Position numbers and translations under genes: made by a program. The notes under the pieces were generated by a model. That model saw nothing but the letters and a program-made list of their open reading frames with translations, was not told the origin of the DNA and made no database searches. From Myxococcota bacterium (GTDB lineage Bacteria > Myxococcota_A > Polyangia > Polyangiales > Polyangiaceae), in assembly GCA_963169915.1 (NCBI GenBank), contig CAUJEM010000125.1:1-64000 (forward strand): a stretch of 64,000 nt of DNA, read 5' to 3'. Positions 27,528 to 36,256 of this stretch are shown piece after piece (the first letter of the stretch is position 1; each line of letters starts with the position of its first letter).

Positions 27528-29560
27528 TGCTCTGCTTCTCCTGGCCAGTCGGCGGTGACGCCGAGGTAGACGCTCCGCCCCACGATGGGGCGCTGGTCGC
27601 CGGTGCGATACGGCTCACGGCGAGCGCCCAAGGCATCTAGCACGCCCGCGTAGACGTGAAAGGTGTCGCCCAGCGGGCGCTCGAGGCGCGTGTCGAGCGA
27701 CATCCACCCCGGCGCGTCCACGCCCACGTCCACGAACGCGCTGGTGATGGCACGCCAGCGGATGGACAGGCTCAGCTCCGCCGGCAGCGGCGCGTCCAGC
27801 GAGGCCGTGACGGTGTGCGGCGGCCGGCTCGGCAGCGGCCGGTGGTTCGTGTCATCGCGCGCGAAGAGGTACGCGTAGCCCAAACGCGTGTGGACGCCAC
27901 CCGCCGGGTGGTGGCTGAGCTGCACCTCCGCCCCGGCCGTACGGGCGCTGCCCACGTTGACGTAGCGGTAGTCCGCGACGCCAGGGATCATCCCGGCGCC
28001 GGCCAGCTCCAGGTCGATGAGCTCGCTCACGGTGTTGGCGAAGACGCCACCGTGGAAGGTGAGCGCGGGCTCGACGTGCGCGGTGACGTCGAAGTTGCCG
28101 CCCCACGAGCGCTCCGGGTGGAGGTTGGGGTTGCCGAGGACGCGATAACCGAGAAAGGAGTGATCGAAGGCGAAGCCGTACTCGTTGGCGGTCGGCGCTC
28201 TGAACCCTCGCCCGGCGGCGAGCTGAACGGTCAGCCAAGAGCTCGGCCGGAGCGCCGCCGCGAGCCGCGGCGCCACCACCCCACCGAAGCGCCGGTGCTG
28301 CTCCCCGCGCACGCCCCCCATCAGCGTGAGGCTCTCCAGCGCTCGCCAGCTGACCTGCCCGAAGCCCGCCACGCTCGCGAGCAGGGCAGGCGTCACCTCG
28401 TCGGAGACCTCGGTGTCGCCAGACGCTTGATACTTGCTGAGCTGCTGCGAGAGGTGCTCGGCCTCCACCCGCGCCCCGACGACGGTGGTCACCGCGCCGC
28501 TCACGAGCACGCTGCTCAGCTCGAGGCTCTGTAGGCGTTGCTGCCGAACGCTGCGCTCGTCCACCGGGGAGTTCCGCCGGTCTTTGTCGACCTGCGCGCG
28601 GGCCCACTGGCTGTTGGCGCTGACGCGGACGCTGGCCCCCGACGAGACCCGAGACTCGCTGCTGAGCTGCAGCACGTACCGCTCACCCAGCTCTGGGGTG
28701 TCGACCAAGTACAGGCCCAGCCCCGGGAAGGACTGGGAGATGAGCCCGTCGCGCTGCTCGCGCAAGTAGCGCGCGCGCAGGCGCAAGTCCGTGCCCTGAC
28801 CCAGGTGTGTGCCGGCGCGGAGCCCAACGGCGCTCCGTCTCAAGGCGGGCAGCGTCAGATCTGGCCGGCTGAGATCGAGACGCACGCCCTCGCTCCGACG
28901 CTCCGAGGCGTCCAGCACGAGCCAGTCGTCGCCCCCACGCCACGCGCCGCGCGCCTCCGCGGTGGCGGCCCACGGGTAGCGCCCCTCGAGCCGGCCTCGC
29001 AGCGCGACGCCCTCTTGCTGGGGCGGCGCCGTCAGCAAGTTGACCACCCCGCCGAGGGCCCCGGTGCCGTAGAGCGCGCTCGTCGGGCCCGTGACCACCT
29101 CGATGCGCGCCAAATCCACGAGGGGGACGGCGCCGAGATCGATGGCGCCGGCCGTGTCGCCGATGATGCGCTCCCCGTCCTCCAGGACGAGCACCCGCTC
29201 GAGATCGAAGCCCTGGATCTGGATGGCGCTACGGTGACCGAGGTAGTCGTAGGCGCCGGGGTTGACCTGCACGCCCAGCTCCCCGGAGAGCGCCTCGGCC
29301 GCGTCCCGTGCACCACGGCGCCGCATCTCCTCTTCACTGATCACCGTGGTCCGCACCGTGGCGCGCTGGACGGACTCCGGCGTGCGGCTGCCCGTGACGA
29401 CCACCTCGACGCCCTCGTCCTCGGCGTCAGCGGTCGACGCAGCGGGCGCCCCGGACTCCGGGGACGCCTCTGGCGTGGGCTCCGCCGCGTGGAGCGGGAG
29501 CGACCACGCGAGCGTCCCCGCGAGCAGGGCCGCGCCGACGCCGGTGCGCGGCGAGCCCAT
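27524..29560 (-). CDS. TonB-dependent outer-membrane receptor, probable heme/siderophore importer
   Basis: A 678-residue receptor. The ATG at 29560 is chosen because AGGGAGG lies ten bases upstream; a GTG seven codons earlier is possible. Signal peptide cleavage is near LPLHAAEP. A TonB-box-like EVVVTGSRTPE is followed by the plug domain (AEALSGELGVQVN, IQIQGFDLERVLVLEDGERI, IEVVTGPTSALYGTGALGGVVN). The rest is a 22-strand barrel with RGFRAPTANEYGF and a C-terminal strand ending in an aromatic-rich SVYLGVTADW. It imports an iron chelate or heme using TonB energy. The two HmuY-like lipoproteins directly downstream make heme the likeliest ligand. A Fur-like box lies about 140 bp upstream. Confidence 0.9.
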   Translation of the reverse strand: MGSPRTGVGAALLAGTLAWSLPLHAAEPTPEASPESGAPAASTADAEDEGVEVVVTGSRTPESVQRATVRTTVISEEEMRRRGARDAAEALSGELGVQVNPGAYDYLGHRSAIQIQGFDLERVLVLEDGERIIGDTAGAIDLGAVPLVDLARIEVVTGPTSALYGTGALGGVVNLLTAPPQQEGVALRGRLEGRYPWAATAEARGAWRGGDDWLVLDASERRSEGVRLDLSRPDLTLPALRRSAVGLRAGTHLGQGTDLRLRARYLREQRDGLISQSFPGLGLYLVDTPELGERYVLQLSSESRVSSGASVRVSANSQWARAQVDKDRRNSPVDERSVRQQRLQSLELSSVLVSGAVTTVVGARVEAEHLSQQLSKYQASGDTEVSDEVTPALLASVAGFGQVSWRALESLTLMGGVRGEQHRRFGGVVAPRLAAALRPSSWLTVQLAAGRGFRAPTANEYGFAFDHSFLGYRVLGNPNLHPERSWGGNFDVTAHVEPALTFHGGVFANTVSELIDLELAGAGMIPGVADYRYVNVGSARTAGAEVQLSHHPAGGVHTRLGYAYLFARDDTNHRPLPSRPPHTVTASLDAPLPAELSLSIRWRAITSAFVDVGVDAPGWMSLDTRLERPLGDTFHVYAGVLDALGARREPYRTGDQRPIVGRSVYLGVTADWPGEAEQ

Positions 29561-29699
29561 CACCGGCGCGCCTCCCTCCACGCCCCGGCGCGCGGCGAGG
29601 CGCAGCGCGGCCCTTCACGGCGCTGGCCGATCAGCACCGAGGAGGTCCACACGAGCCGCGCGTCCATGCCAGGCGCTCCGTACCGAAGAGAGTTGAAAA

Positions 29700-29714
29700 G
29701 GACAATCACTTTCA
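29700..29714 (-). promoter_or_regulatory. Fur-like box upstream of the TonB receptor
   Basis: Read on the receptor strand the 15 bases are TGAAAGTGATTGTCC, which match the 7-1-7 Fur consensus TGATAATGATTATCA at 11 of 15 positions. The site is in an AT-rich island that stands out from the surrounding DNA, about 140 bp before the receptor start. Iron-dependent repression by Fur would fit a heme-uptake operon. The match was scored by eye only. Confidence 0.45.
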
Positions 29715-29819
29715 TCAAGAACCCGCCAAGAACGCTGGCAATGTTCCGTTGCGGAAGTTTTCTCGGTCACTCCCGGCCCAGGGCTCGCGGTGACGCCGAG
29801 GCGCCCTGCTCTCGCCTAC

Positions 29820-29831
29820 TTTCCGCGGAAA
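29820..29831. promoter_or_regulatory. Perfect 12-bp palindrome in the divergent intergenic region
   Basis: TTTCCGCGGAAA is self-complementary and lies in the 376-bp gap between the TonB receptor and the His/Arg-rich gene. It is a candidate operator half-site pair for either gene. The remaining intergenic DNA holds the AT-rich Fur-like region and nothing else recognised. Confidence 0.3.
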
Positions 29832-29936
29832 ATCAAACCGTCCCGCGCGCTCCACGCCGGGCCCGCGACCCCCACCGCAGCGCCGCTGTAGGGGTGCGGC
29901 TGGAAGGTGCCCCGCTCCCCACGGTAAGCTCGGCCC

Positions 29937-30446
29937 ATGTCCCGCGATCATCACCAGCAGCGTCAGCGTCCGCACCGGCTCGAGCGCGGGAGGGAGACCG
30001 CCCACGACGACGCGGGCGAGCGCTGGCGCGAGGGCCGTGGGCCGCACGAGGAGCGCGGCCACGGGCGACGCCACCATGACGAGCGCGAGCGAGGGGGCAG
30101 GGCGCACCACGACGGCGAGCGCGGCCCCCAGGGCACGGAGTTCCTCGACTTGGAGATCAGCCAGGTCATCGCCGGCGAGGCCGCCGCGCTGACGCGCGAG
30201 GTGGTCCGGGAGCTGCTGCGGGAGGCGCTCCGGGGCCGCATCCGAGAGCGGCTCGGCGAGCGCCTCGACGCCGTCGCCCGCGTGGCGGCGGACGCCTTCG
30301 TCGACGACGTGGAGGCCAGCTTGGCGGTGGAGGCGCGCATCCAGCAGCGCCAAGCGCTCGGCGCGGACCAAGCGGCGCGCCTGCGCGCCGCCATGACGAG
30401 CCAGCCCACCGACGCGAGCGAGCGCCCCGCCAAGCGTCGTCGCTGA
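29937..30446 (+). CDS. His/Arg-rich small protein of unknown function
   Basis: A 169-residue protein with no recognised family. Residues 1-65 are very rich in His, Arg, Glu and Asp (clusters such as RDHHQQRQRP and GRRHHDERERGG) and likely unstructured; they could bind metal or nucleic acid. Residues about 66-150 are predicted helical (EFLDLEISQVIAGEAAALTREVVREL and on), amphipathic and possibly coiled-coil, followed by a basic tail ending AKRRR. The ribosome site is weak. The gene ends 25 bp before an acyl-CoA dehydrogenase on the same strand, so co-transcription is likely. The opposite strand is also open but reads as a low-complexity shadow. Confidence 0.55.
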   Translation: MSRDHHQQRQRPHRLERGRETAHDDAGERWREGRGPHEERGHGRRHHDERERGGRAHHDGERGPQGTEFLDLEISQVIAGEAAALTREVVRELLREALRGRIRERLGERLDAVARVAADAFVDDVEASLAVEARIQQRQALGADQAARLRAAMTSQPTDASERPAKRRR

Positions 30447-30471
30447 GCCCCCCAGCCCAACGGTCACCACC

Positions 30472-31617
30472 ATGCTGCTGTCCGCGCCGCCGCTGTCCGA
30501 GTCCCACGAGCTGTTCCGCAAGACCTGCTTGCGCTTCGCCGAGGAGCACATCGCGCCCTTCGCCGTGGAGTGGGAGGAGGCCGGGACCTTCCCGCGAGAG
30601 CTCTACCGGCTCGCGGCGCAAGCCGGGCTCATGAGCGCCTCGTTCCCCGAAGCCGTGGGGGGCGGGGGCGGGGACCTGTTGCACAGCCTGGTCGCCGCGG
30701 AGAGCCTGCTCCGTGGCGGCTCGAGCGGCGTCGTCGCGAGCCTGGGCTCGCTCGGCATCGCGCTGCCGCCCGTGATGTACCTCGGGACGGACGAGCAGCG
30801 GGAGCGCTTCGTCCGCCCCACGCTCGCCGGCGAGACCATCGCCGCGTTGGCCATCACCGAGCCCGGGACGGGCAGCGACGTCGCGGGGATCACGACCCGC
30901 GCCGAGCGCCATGGCGAGGACTATCTCATCACGGGCAACAAGCTCTTCATCACGAGCGGCGTCCGCGCGGACTTCATCACCGTGCTCGCGCGCACCAGCC
31001 CGGACAAGCACGCGGGGCTCACCTTCTTCATGGTGGAGCGCACCATGCCCGGCTTTCAGGTCTCGCGCGCGCTCAAGAAGACCGGCTGGTGGGCGAGCGA
31101 CACGGCGGAGCTCTCGTTCGATGGCGTCCGGGTGCCCGCGGCCAACCGCCTCGGCGACGAGGGCTCGGGCTTCGTGGCGCTGATGCAGAATTTCCAGAGT
31201 GAGCGCCTCGCGCTCGCCTTCTACGGCCACGCCACCGCCGAGATCGCGCTGGAGGACGCGCTGGCCTACACCAAAGAGCGACGGGCCTTCGGCCGCCCCG
31301 TCGCGGGGTTCCAGGTCACGCGCCACAAGCTCGCGCACATGGCCACCCAGGTGCAGGCCGCCAAGACCTTGGACTACGCGGTCGCGCAGCGCGTCGCCGC
31401 GGGTGAGTACCTCGTCGGTGAGGTGAGCATGGCGAAGAACTTCGCCAGCGAGGTCGCCCAGCGGGTCTGCTACGACGCCGTGCAGCTCTTGGGAGGGATG
31501 GGCTACATGCGCGAGACGCGAGCGGAGCGCCTGAGCCGAGACGCGCGCCTCTTGCCGATCGGCGGGGGCACCACCGAGATCATGAACGAGATCATCGCCA
31601 AGTCCCTGGGACTCTGA
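30472..31617 (+). CDS. Acyl-CoA dehydrogenase
   Basis: A 381-residue FAD flavoenzyme of the common short/medium-chain acyl-CoA dehydrogenase length. It oxidises an acyl-CoA to the trans-2-enoyl-CoA and passes electrons to ETF. Signatures: ALAITEPGTGSDVAGI, GNKLFITSG, LGDEGSGF near the FAD site, YTKERRAFGRPVAGFQ, and the C-terminal QLLGGMGYMRE then GGTTEIM. The chain-length preference cannot be read; isovaleryl- or glutaryl-type members look similar. It is followed after 170 bp by a longer paralog on the same strand, which points to a fatty-acid or branched-chain degradation locus. Confidence 0.92.
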   Translation: MLLSAPPLSESHELFRKTCLRFAEEHIAPFAVEWEEAGTFPRELYRLAAQAGLMSASFPEAVGGGGGDLLHSLVAAESLLRGGSSGVVASLGSLGIALPPVMYLGTDEQRERFVRPTLAGETIAALAITEPGTGSDVAGITTRAERHGEDYLITGNKLFITSGVRADFITVLARTSPDKHAGLTFFMVERTMPGFQVSRALKKTGWWASDTAELSFDGVRVPAANRLGDEGSGFVALMQNFQSERLALAFYGHATAEIALEDALAYTKERRAFGRPVAGFQVTRHKLAHMATQVQAAKTLDYAVAQRVAAGEYLVGEVSMAKNFASEVAQRVCYDAVQLLGGMGYMRETRAERLSRDARLLPIGGGTTEIMNEIIAKSLGL

Positions 31618-31787
31618 GCGCCGGCGCCGCCCCGGCCGCGCGGCCTGGCGATGGTGAGCCGCGAGGCGCTCAGCCGCTCCCGGCTCGCCGGCCCGGTTGG
31701 AAAGCGGTCGGAGAGCTGCAAATATGGCGGGTCCGTCCCCGGCCCCAAGCGGTGGACGAGCTATCCCGTGCCCCCCAGGAGGTTACC

Positions 31788-33530
31788 ATGGCCGACGCCG
31801 ATCTCAGCTTCATGAGCTCACTCTGCATGGGGCTGATCGAAGAGTCGATCCTCTTACCCTACCCCACCCTCTCCCCCGAGCGCAGAGAGACGCTCCAGGG
31901 GGTCATCGGCTCCCTCGACCAGCTGCTGAGCTCACACGCGGAGGACTTCCGCAAGTGGGACCGCGCCGGGGAGATGCCGCTGGAGTTCGTGGAGCAGCTC
32001 AAGGACTTTGGGCTCTTCGGCCTCGTCATCCCCGAGGAGTACGGCGGGCTCGGCTTCGACAGCGCGTCTTACGCGCGGACCCTCCAAGAGATCGCCAAGC
32101 ACGACGCGTCGGTGGCGGTGACCGTCGGCGCGCACTCCAGCATCGGCATGCGGGGGCTCCTGCTCTTCGGAACGCCGGAGCAGAAGCAGCGCTACTTCCC
32201 GCGCTTGGCCACCGGCGAGCTCTTGGCGGCCTTCGCGCTCACCGAGCCGGGCGCCGGCTCGGACGCCGCGGCCATCCGCACGAGCGCCGTCAAGCAGGGC
32301 GACGAGTGGGTGCTCAACGGCGACAAGCTGTGGATCACCAACGGTGGCTTCGCCAACTTCTTCACCGTCTTCGCGCGCACGGGGGAGACGGAGGGGCGGC
32401 CGCACCTGACCGCCTTCATCGTCACCCGCGACATGCCCGGGGTCAGCAACGGCCCGCACGAGGACAAGATGGGCTTGCGCGCCAGCTCGACCACGACGGT
32501 CCTCCTGGACAACGTCCGGGTCCCGGAGGCCAACGTCCTCGGCGAGGTGAACAAGGGCTTCAAGGTCGCCATGGCCATCCTCAACAGCGGGCGCACCGGG
32601 CTCGGTGGTGGCGCCATCGGGGGCATGAAGAAGCTCATCCAGCTGTCCACCAAGTACGCGAACGAGCGCCACACCTTCGGCAAGCCCATCAAGGACTACG
32701 GGCTCGTGAAGATGAAGGTGGCGCAGATGGTCGTCGACTGTTACGCCACCGAGGCCACCGTGGAGATGGTGGCCTCGCTCATCGATCGCGGCTTCACGGA
32801 CTACGCGGTGGAGGCCGCCATCAGCAAGGTCTACGGCACGGAGGCCCTGTGGCACTCCGCGGACGAGGCGCTGCAGATCGCCGGAGGCAACGGCTACATG
32901 TGCGAGTTCCCGTTCGAGCGGATGCTGCGGGACGCGCGCATCAACCGCATCTTCGAGGGCACCAACGAGATCCTACGGCTCTTCATCGCGCTCACCGCGA
33001 TGAACGACGTGGGCAGCCAGCTCCAAGAGCTCTCGCAGAGCGTCCGCGGCATCTTCGATGACCCCATCAAGGGCTTCGGCTTGATGCGCAGCTACGCCCT
33101 CAAGCACGTCGGGCTGGTCGCCGGCATCGCCCGCCCCAAGAGCCGCTTCACGGGGCTGGAGCCGCCGCTGTCCGAGGCGGCCGCCGTGTTCGAGGGTGCC
33201 ACCCGCCACCTCGCGGCCGCGGTGGATCGCGTCCTCCGCAAGCACGGCAAGCACATCATCGGCAAGCAGTTCGCGTCCCGTCGCCTCGCGAACATCATGA
33301 TCGACCTGTTCGTGCTCGCGTGCGTCATCAGCCGCGTCGACGCCTCGGTCAAGGCACAGGGCGAGGAGAGAGCGAGAAAGGAGCTCGAGATCCTCACCAT
33401 CTTGACCAGCCAGGTCGAGCGCCGCGTGCGGCACAACTTCAGCCTCGTCGACATCAACGACGACGAGCTGCTCAAGGGGCTGGCCGATCACGCCTTCGCG
33501 GCGGAGGGCTACTCCTGGGACAACCTCTAG
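31788..33530 (+). CDS. Acyl-CoA dehydrogenase, long form with C-terminal extension
   Basis: A 580-residue acyl-CoA dehydrogenase. The ATG at 31788 has AGGAGG five bases upstream, the best ribosome site in the window. The catalytic part (about 40-420) has FALTEPGAGSDAAAI, GDKLWITNGGFANFF, NERHTFGKPIKDYGL, IAGGNGYMCEFPFERMLRD and FEGTNEILRLFIA. About 150 extra C-terminal residues form another helical domain, as in the VLCAD/ACAD9 group, which act on long acyl chains as membrane-associated dimers. Long-chain preference is therefore inferred. The gene starts 170 bp after the shorter dehydrogenase; between them no other feature was seen. Confidence 0.92.
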   Translation: MADADLSFMSSLCMGLIEESILLPYPTLSPERRETLQGVIGSLDQLLSSHAEDFRKWDRAGEMPLEFVEQLKDFGLFGLVIPEEYGGLGFDSASYARTLQEIAKHDASVAVTVGAHSSIGMRGLLLFGTPEQKQRYFPRLATGELLAAFALTEPGAGSDAAAIRTSAVKQGDEWVLNGDKLWITNGGFANFFTVFARTGETEGRPHLTAFIVTRDMPGVSNGPHEDKMGLRASSTTTVLLDNVRVPEANVLGEVNKGFKVAMAILNSGRTGLGGGAIGGMKKLIQLSTKYANERHTFGKPIKDYGLVKMKVAQMVVDCYATEATVEMVASLIDRGFTDYAVEAAISKVYGTEALWHSADEALQIAGGNGYMCEFPFERMLRDARINRIFEGTNEILRLFIALTAMNDVGSQLQELSQSVRGIFDDPIKGFGLMRSYALKHVGLVAGIARPKSRFTGLEPPLSEAAAVFEGATRHLAAAVDRVLRKHGKHIIGKQFASRRLANIMIDLFVLACVISRVDASVKAQGEERARKELEILTILTSQVERRVRHNFSLVDINDDELLKGLADHAFAAEGYSWDNL

Positions 33531-33647
33531 AGCGCTGCGCGCTCACCCTGTCACCGCCCCTCGGCTCGTTCACCAACCCTTCACGTCACGCATCGGTCCT
33601 GCTGGCGGCGCGTCGCCACCGAGGCAGGTCCACCCTGGGAGTTCATC

Positions 33648-34172
33648 ATGTCGTCCTCTGCTGCTCGTCACGGTCGCGCCGTCGCCACCCTCTGCTTGAC
33701 CACGCTCGCGCTCGGCGCGCTGCTCGCCTGCAAGCTGGGCAAGAAGGAGGAGGCCCCGGAGGCCGGCGCCACCGCCGCACCCCCCACGGACCTGAGCCCC
33801 ACCCCGGAGCCCACCACCCCGGCGCCCACGCCGCCGGACACCGCTGCGGCGCCCGGCACCCCTGCCCCCAACGCCACCACGCCGCGCGGGGCCACGCCCA
33901 AGGCCACCACCACCACCGCGACGGCCTCCGCCACCGCCACCACCACCACCACCGCGACGGCCTCGGCCACCACCCCGCCAGCGCCGACCGCCTCCACCAC
34001 CGCGACGGCGACGGCCACCGCCACGGCGTCCCACTGCGCACCGAAGTGCCAAGGCGTCCTCACCAATTGCCTGAAGCCGGCGACGACGGACGGCGGGCTG
34101 CCCACGCTCGCCGATCCTACGGCCTGTCAGAAGGCCTTCAACGACTGCGTGGCCGCGTGCTCGGCGCCCTGA
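33648..34172 (+). CDS. Thr/Ala/Pro-rich lipoprotein with small Cys-rich C-terminal domain
   Basis: A 174-residue lipoprotein of unknown function. The signal ends LGALLACKLG. Residues about 35-125 are almost only Thr, Ala and Pro, a long flexible tether, coded by repeated ACC and GCG codons. The last 45 residues hold five or six cysteines (HCAPKCQGVLTNCL, ACQKAFNDCVAACSAP) that probably form disulfides in a small compact head. The head is the only part likely to be conserved. The repeat-rich DNA could vary in copy number by slippage. It lies between the acyl-CoA dehydrogenase and a convergent PHP-domain gene. Confidence 0.65.
   Translation: MSSSAARHGRAVATLCLTTLALGALLACKLGKKEEAPEAGATAAPPTDLSPTPEPTTPAPTPPDTAAAPGTPAPNATTPRGATPKATTTTATASATATTTTTATASATTPPAPTASTTATATATATASHCAPKCQGVLTNCLKPATTDGGLPTLADPTACQKAFNDCVAACSAP
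33902..33978 (+). repeat. Imperfect direct repeats coding for a Thr/Ala tether
   Basis: Two near-identical blocks of ACC codons followed by GCGACGGCCTC(C/G)GCCACC occur in tandem, inside a longer run of Thr and Ala codons. They encode part of the lipoprotein tether and are likely prone to expansion or contraction by slippage. Confidence 0.55.
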
Positions 34173-34193
34173 GGCGCAGCGGCAGGCAGGCCC

Positions 34194-35786
34194 TCAGCCG
34201 CGCGGCGGCAGCGGAGGGGTCCACTGGCCGTCACCGTCCGCGTCGAGCCAAATCGGGTTGGTGAGCGCCATGGGCAGCAGCCGCAGCGCGTCCCCACCCC
34301 CGACGATCGGCGCCAGATCTCGATCCCCTTCCACGCGCAGCACCACGAAGTCATCCTGCTCTACCGCCAAGGGCAGCTCGAGCGAGAAGCGCAGGGGCTG
34401 ATCGCTCGCCGGCACCTCGAACCAGAGCGGCGGCTCGAGGCTGCGGTAGACCGCGACGCGGCGCACGTCGACCCAAGGAGCGGCTCGCACCGCCAGCTTC
34501 AGGACGCTGGTGGCGCGCTCCACCTTGACCAGTGCGCCGAGCTCCGCGCCGTCCACCTGGACGTCGAGCAGGGGGCCGCTCGTGACGTAGCTCCGCCCGG
34601 CGCGGAGCGCCGCCACCAGCTCGGCGCCAGGAGCCGCTCCCGGCGCCTGCGAGAGCGCGACGTAGTTGCGTGGATAGCCCGCTTGATTGAGGTCCAGCCG
34701 GTGGGTGTCGCTGTTGCCCGTCATGACCACGCGATGCCCCCGCGCCAAGAGCGAGAACCAATCGCGCAGCACGGGCTCCACCGCCGGGGTGTCCACGTGC
34801 GCGTAGCCGTTGAGCAGCTCGATGGCGTCGAAATCCAGGCTGCCCTCGCGGCGGCCGAAGCTCCCCCGGGCCGGCTCGTACGCGGCGTGGTTGAAGTAGC
34901 CGATCCGCCCGAAGCGCGGGTGCATCACCGTCAAGAGCGCCCCGGGCGCGCGCGCCCTCACCTCCTTGAACAGGCTGCCGGGCCGCCACTGGCTGACCTC
35001 GCCCCCGCTGAAGAGCGCCCCCCCCGGTGAGGCCGGCACGGGGAAGGCGCCGAAGTGGCCCCAGTCCTTCGTCGTGACCTCACTGCCCCGCACGACGTCG
35101 AGCACCCGCGTGAGCTGCTGGCGCGCGACGGCGGGCGTGTAGTCGGTGGCCACGTTGTGATCGGTCGCCACCAAGAGGTCCAGCCCCTCGGCGGCGAACT
35201 CCACGACGCGCGCGTCGAGCGGGACGACCGAGTCGAACGACGGCGCGGAGTGCACGTGGAAATCCCCCCGCCGCCACCCCGGGGCGCTCACCACGTGCGC
35301 GAGGGTGACGGGGAGCTTCGTGACGCCCTGGTCGATCCGCACGGCCTCCACGCTGCGAACGCTCCACTCGATGCCGTGGCTCACCTGCACGTCGTAGAGC
35401 CCGGGCGGCACGTGGAGGCTGCCCGCCCCCGTGCGCGCGAGCACCCGGTGGTAGACCGCGAAGCCGCCGTCGATGGGGCGCGCGTGATCGCCGCGCGCGA
35501 AGTGCGGCGTCGGCGTGTCCTGGACCCCCTTGAAGCTCAGCTTGCAGGGGATGAGCGCGCCGGTCGCCGCGTCTCGCACCTCGAAGGCAAAATTGGGGGG
35601 ACCCTCGGCCACCTTCTGCGCGGAGGACCTCGCGGCGGCGCGCGCCGCCGCGGCCTCGGCCGCCGACACCTCATCGTACACGGTGGGGGTCGGATCGACC
35701 TCGAGCTCCCGCCGCCGAGCGCAGCCCTCGGAGCCGAGGAGGAGCCCCACCGCCAGCAGGCCGAGCCATGAGCGCGGAGCCGTCAC
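34194..35786 (-). CDS. CehA/McbA-type PHP-domain protein, envelope-associated
   Basis: A 530-residue protein. The GTG start overlaps the ferredoxin stop as GTGA, so translation is coupled. The N-terminus has a hydrophobic signal (SWLGLLAVGLLLGSEGC) with an imperfect lipobox. A beta-rich module follows, then the PHP domain with GDFHVHSAPSFDS, LLVATDHN, VMHPRFG, ELLNGY and MTGNSDTHRLD as probable metal ligands. It is related in order and motifs to the product of 20161-21816 but lacks the MYXO-CTERM-like tail and ends in a Pro-rich stretch (WTPPLPPRG). Phosphoesterase or other hydrolytic activity is expected; the substrate is unknown. Confidence 0.78.
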   Translation of the reverse strand: MTAPRSWLGLLAVGLLLGSEGCARRRELEVDPTPTVYDEVSAAEAAAARAAARSSAQKVAEGPPNFAFEVRDAATGALIPCKLSFKGVQDTPTPHFARGDHARPIDGGFAVYHRVLARTGAGSLHVPPGLYDVQVSHGIEWSVRSVEAVRIDQGVTKLPVTLAHVVSAPGWRRGDFHVHSAPSFDSVVPLDARVVEFAAEGLDLLVATDHNVATDYTPAVARQQLTRVLDVVRGSEVTTKDWGHFGAFPVPASPGGALFSGGEVSQWRPGSLFKEVRARAPGALLTVMHPRFGRIGYFNHAAYEPARGSFGRREGSLDFDAIELLNGYAHVDTPAVEPVLRDWFSLLARGHRVVMTGNSDTHRLDLNQAGYPRNYVALSQAPGAAPGAELVAALRAGRSYVTSGPLLDVQVDGAELGALVKVERATSVLKLAVRAAPWVDVRRVAVYRSLEPPLWFEVPASDQPLRFSLELPLAVEQDDFVVLRVEGDRDLAPIVGGGDALRLLPMALTNPIWLDADGDGQWTPPLPPRG

Positions 35787-36088
35787 GTGCCGATGGGCTT
35801 GATCTTCAGCAGGCCAGGCCCCGGCTTGACCTTGGCTTGGCAGGCCAGGCGGCTGGAGGCTGGGCCCTCGAGGACGTCCAGCAGATCCTGCTCTTCCTCT
35901 GCTGGTGGCTCCAGCAGCTCGGCGCCCTCGACCACCTCGATCTGGCACGTGGCACAGCTCGCCGAGCGACAAGAGAACGGGACGGGCGCGCGCTGGCGAT
36001 CACAAATATCGATGAGCGCCCCTCCCGAAGGCGCCTCCAGGGTCTTGCTGGCCCCGGCGCTGGTCTCGACGACGACGATGGTCGGCAC
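35783..36088 (-). CDS. [2Fe-2S] ferredoxin
   Basis: A 101-residue plant/adrenodoxin-fold ferredoxin. Cluster ligands are Cys40, Cys45, Cys48 and Cys83 (FSCRSASCATCQ and RLACQAK), spaced as C-x4-C-x2-C-x34-C. It carries single electrons in the cytoplasm; the partner is not evident here. The strongly acidic segment (PPAEEEQDLLD) is typical of the docking surface. Its stop overlaps the start of a PHP-domain gene, an odd pairing with no obvious metabolic logic. Confidence 0.9.
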   Translation of the reverse strand: MPTIVVVETSAGASKTLEAPSGGALIDICDRQRAPVPFSCRSASCATCQIEVVEGAELLEPPAEEEQDLLDVLEGPASSRLACQAKVKPGPGLLKIKPIGT

Positions 36089-36256
36089 GCCGGCAGGCTA
36101 ACCAGCGCGGTGCGCGCTGACAACCACCGCCCGCTCGAGCCAAAGGTTCGGCGCGGGGGCGCATGGCGACGCGCCCCTCGAGCACGGCCCGCGCCGCCGC
36201 GCCGCAGCTCCGTCGAGGGCCTGTCAGGCCCGCCCAGCCGGTGTAAGCTGCGCCCC

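Noticed and set aside
33570-34105. Gly/Arg- and Val-rich minus-strand frames opposite the Thr-rich lipoprotein
   Set aside because: They are the complements of repeated ACC and GCG codons; the plus strand has a proper lipoprotein signal and a Cys-rich end.
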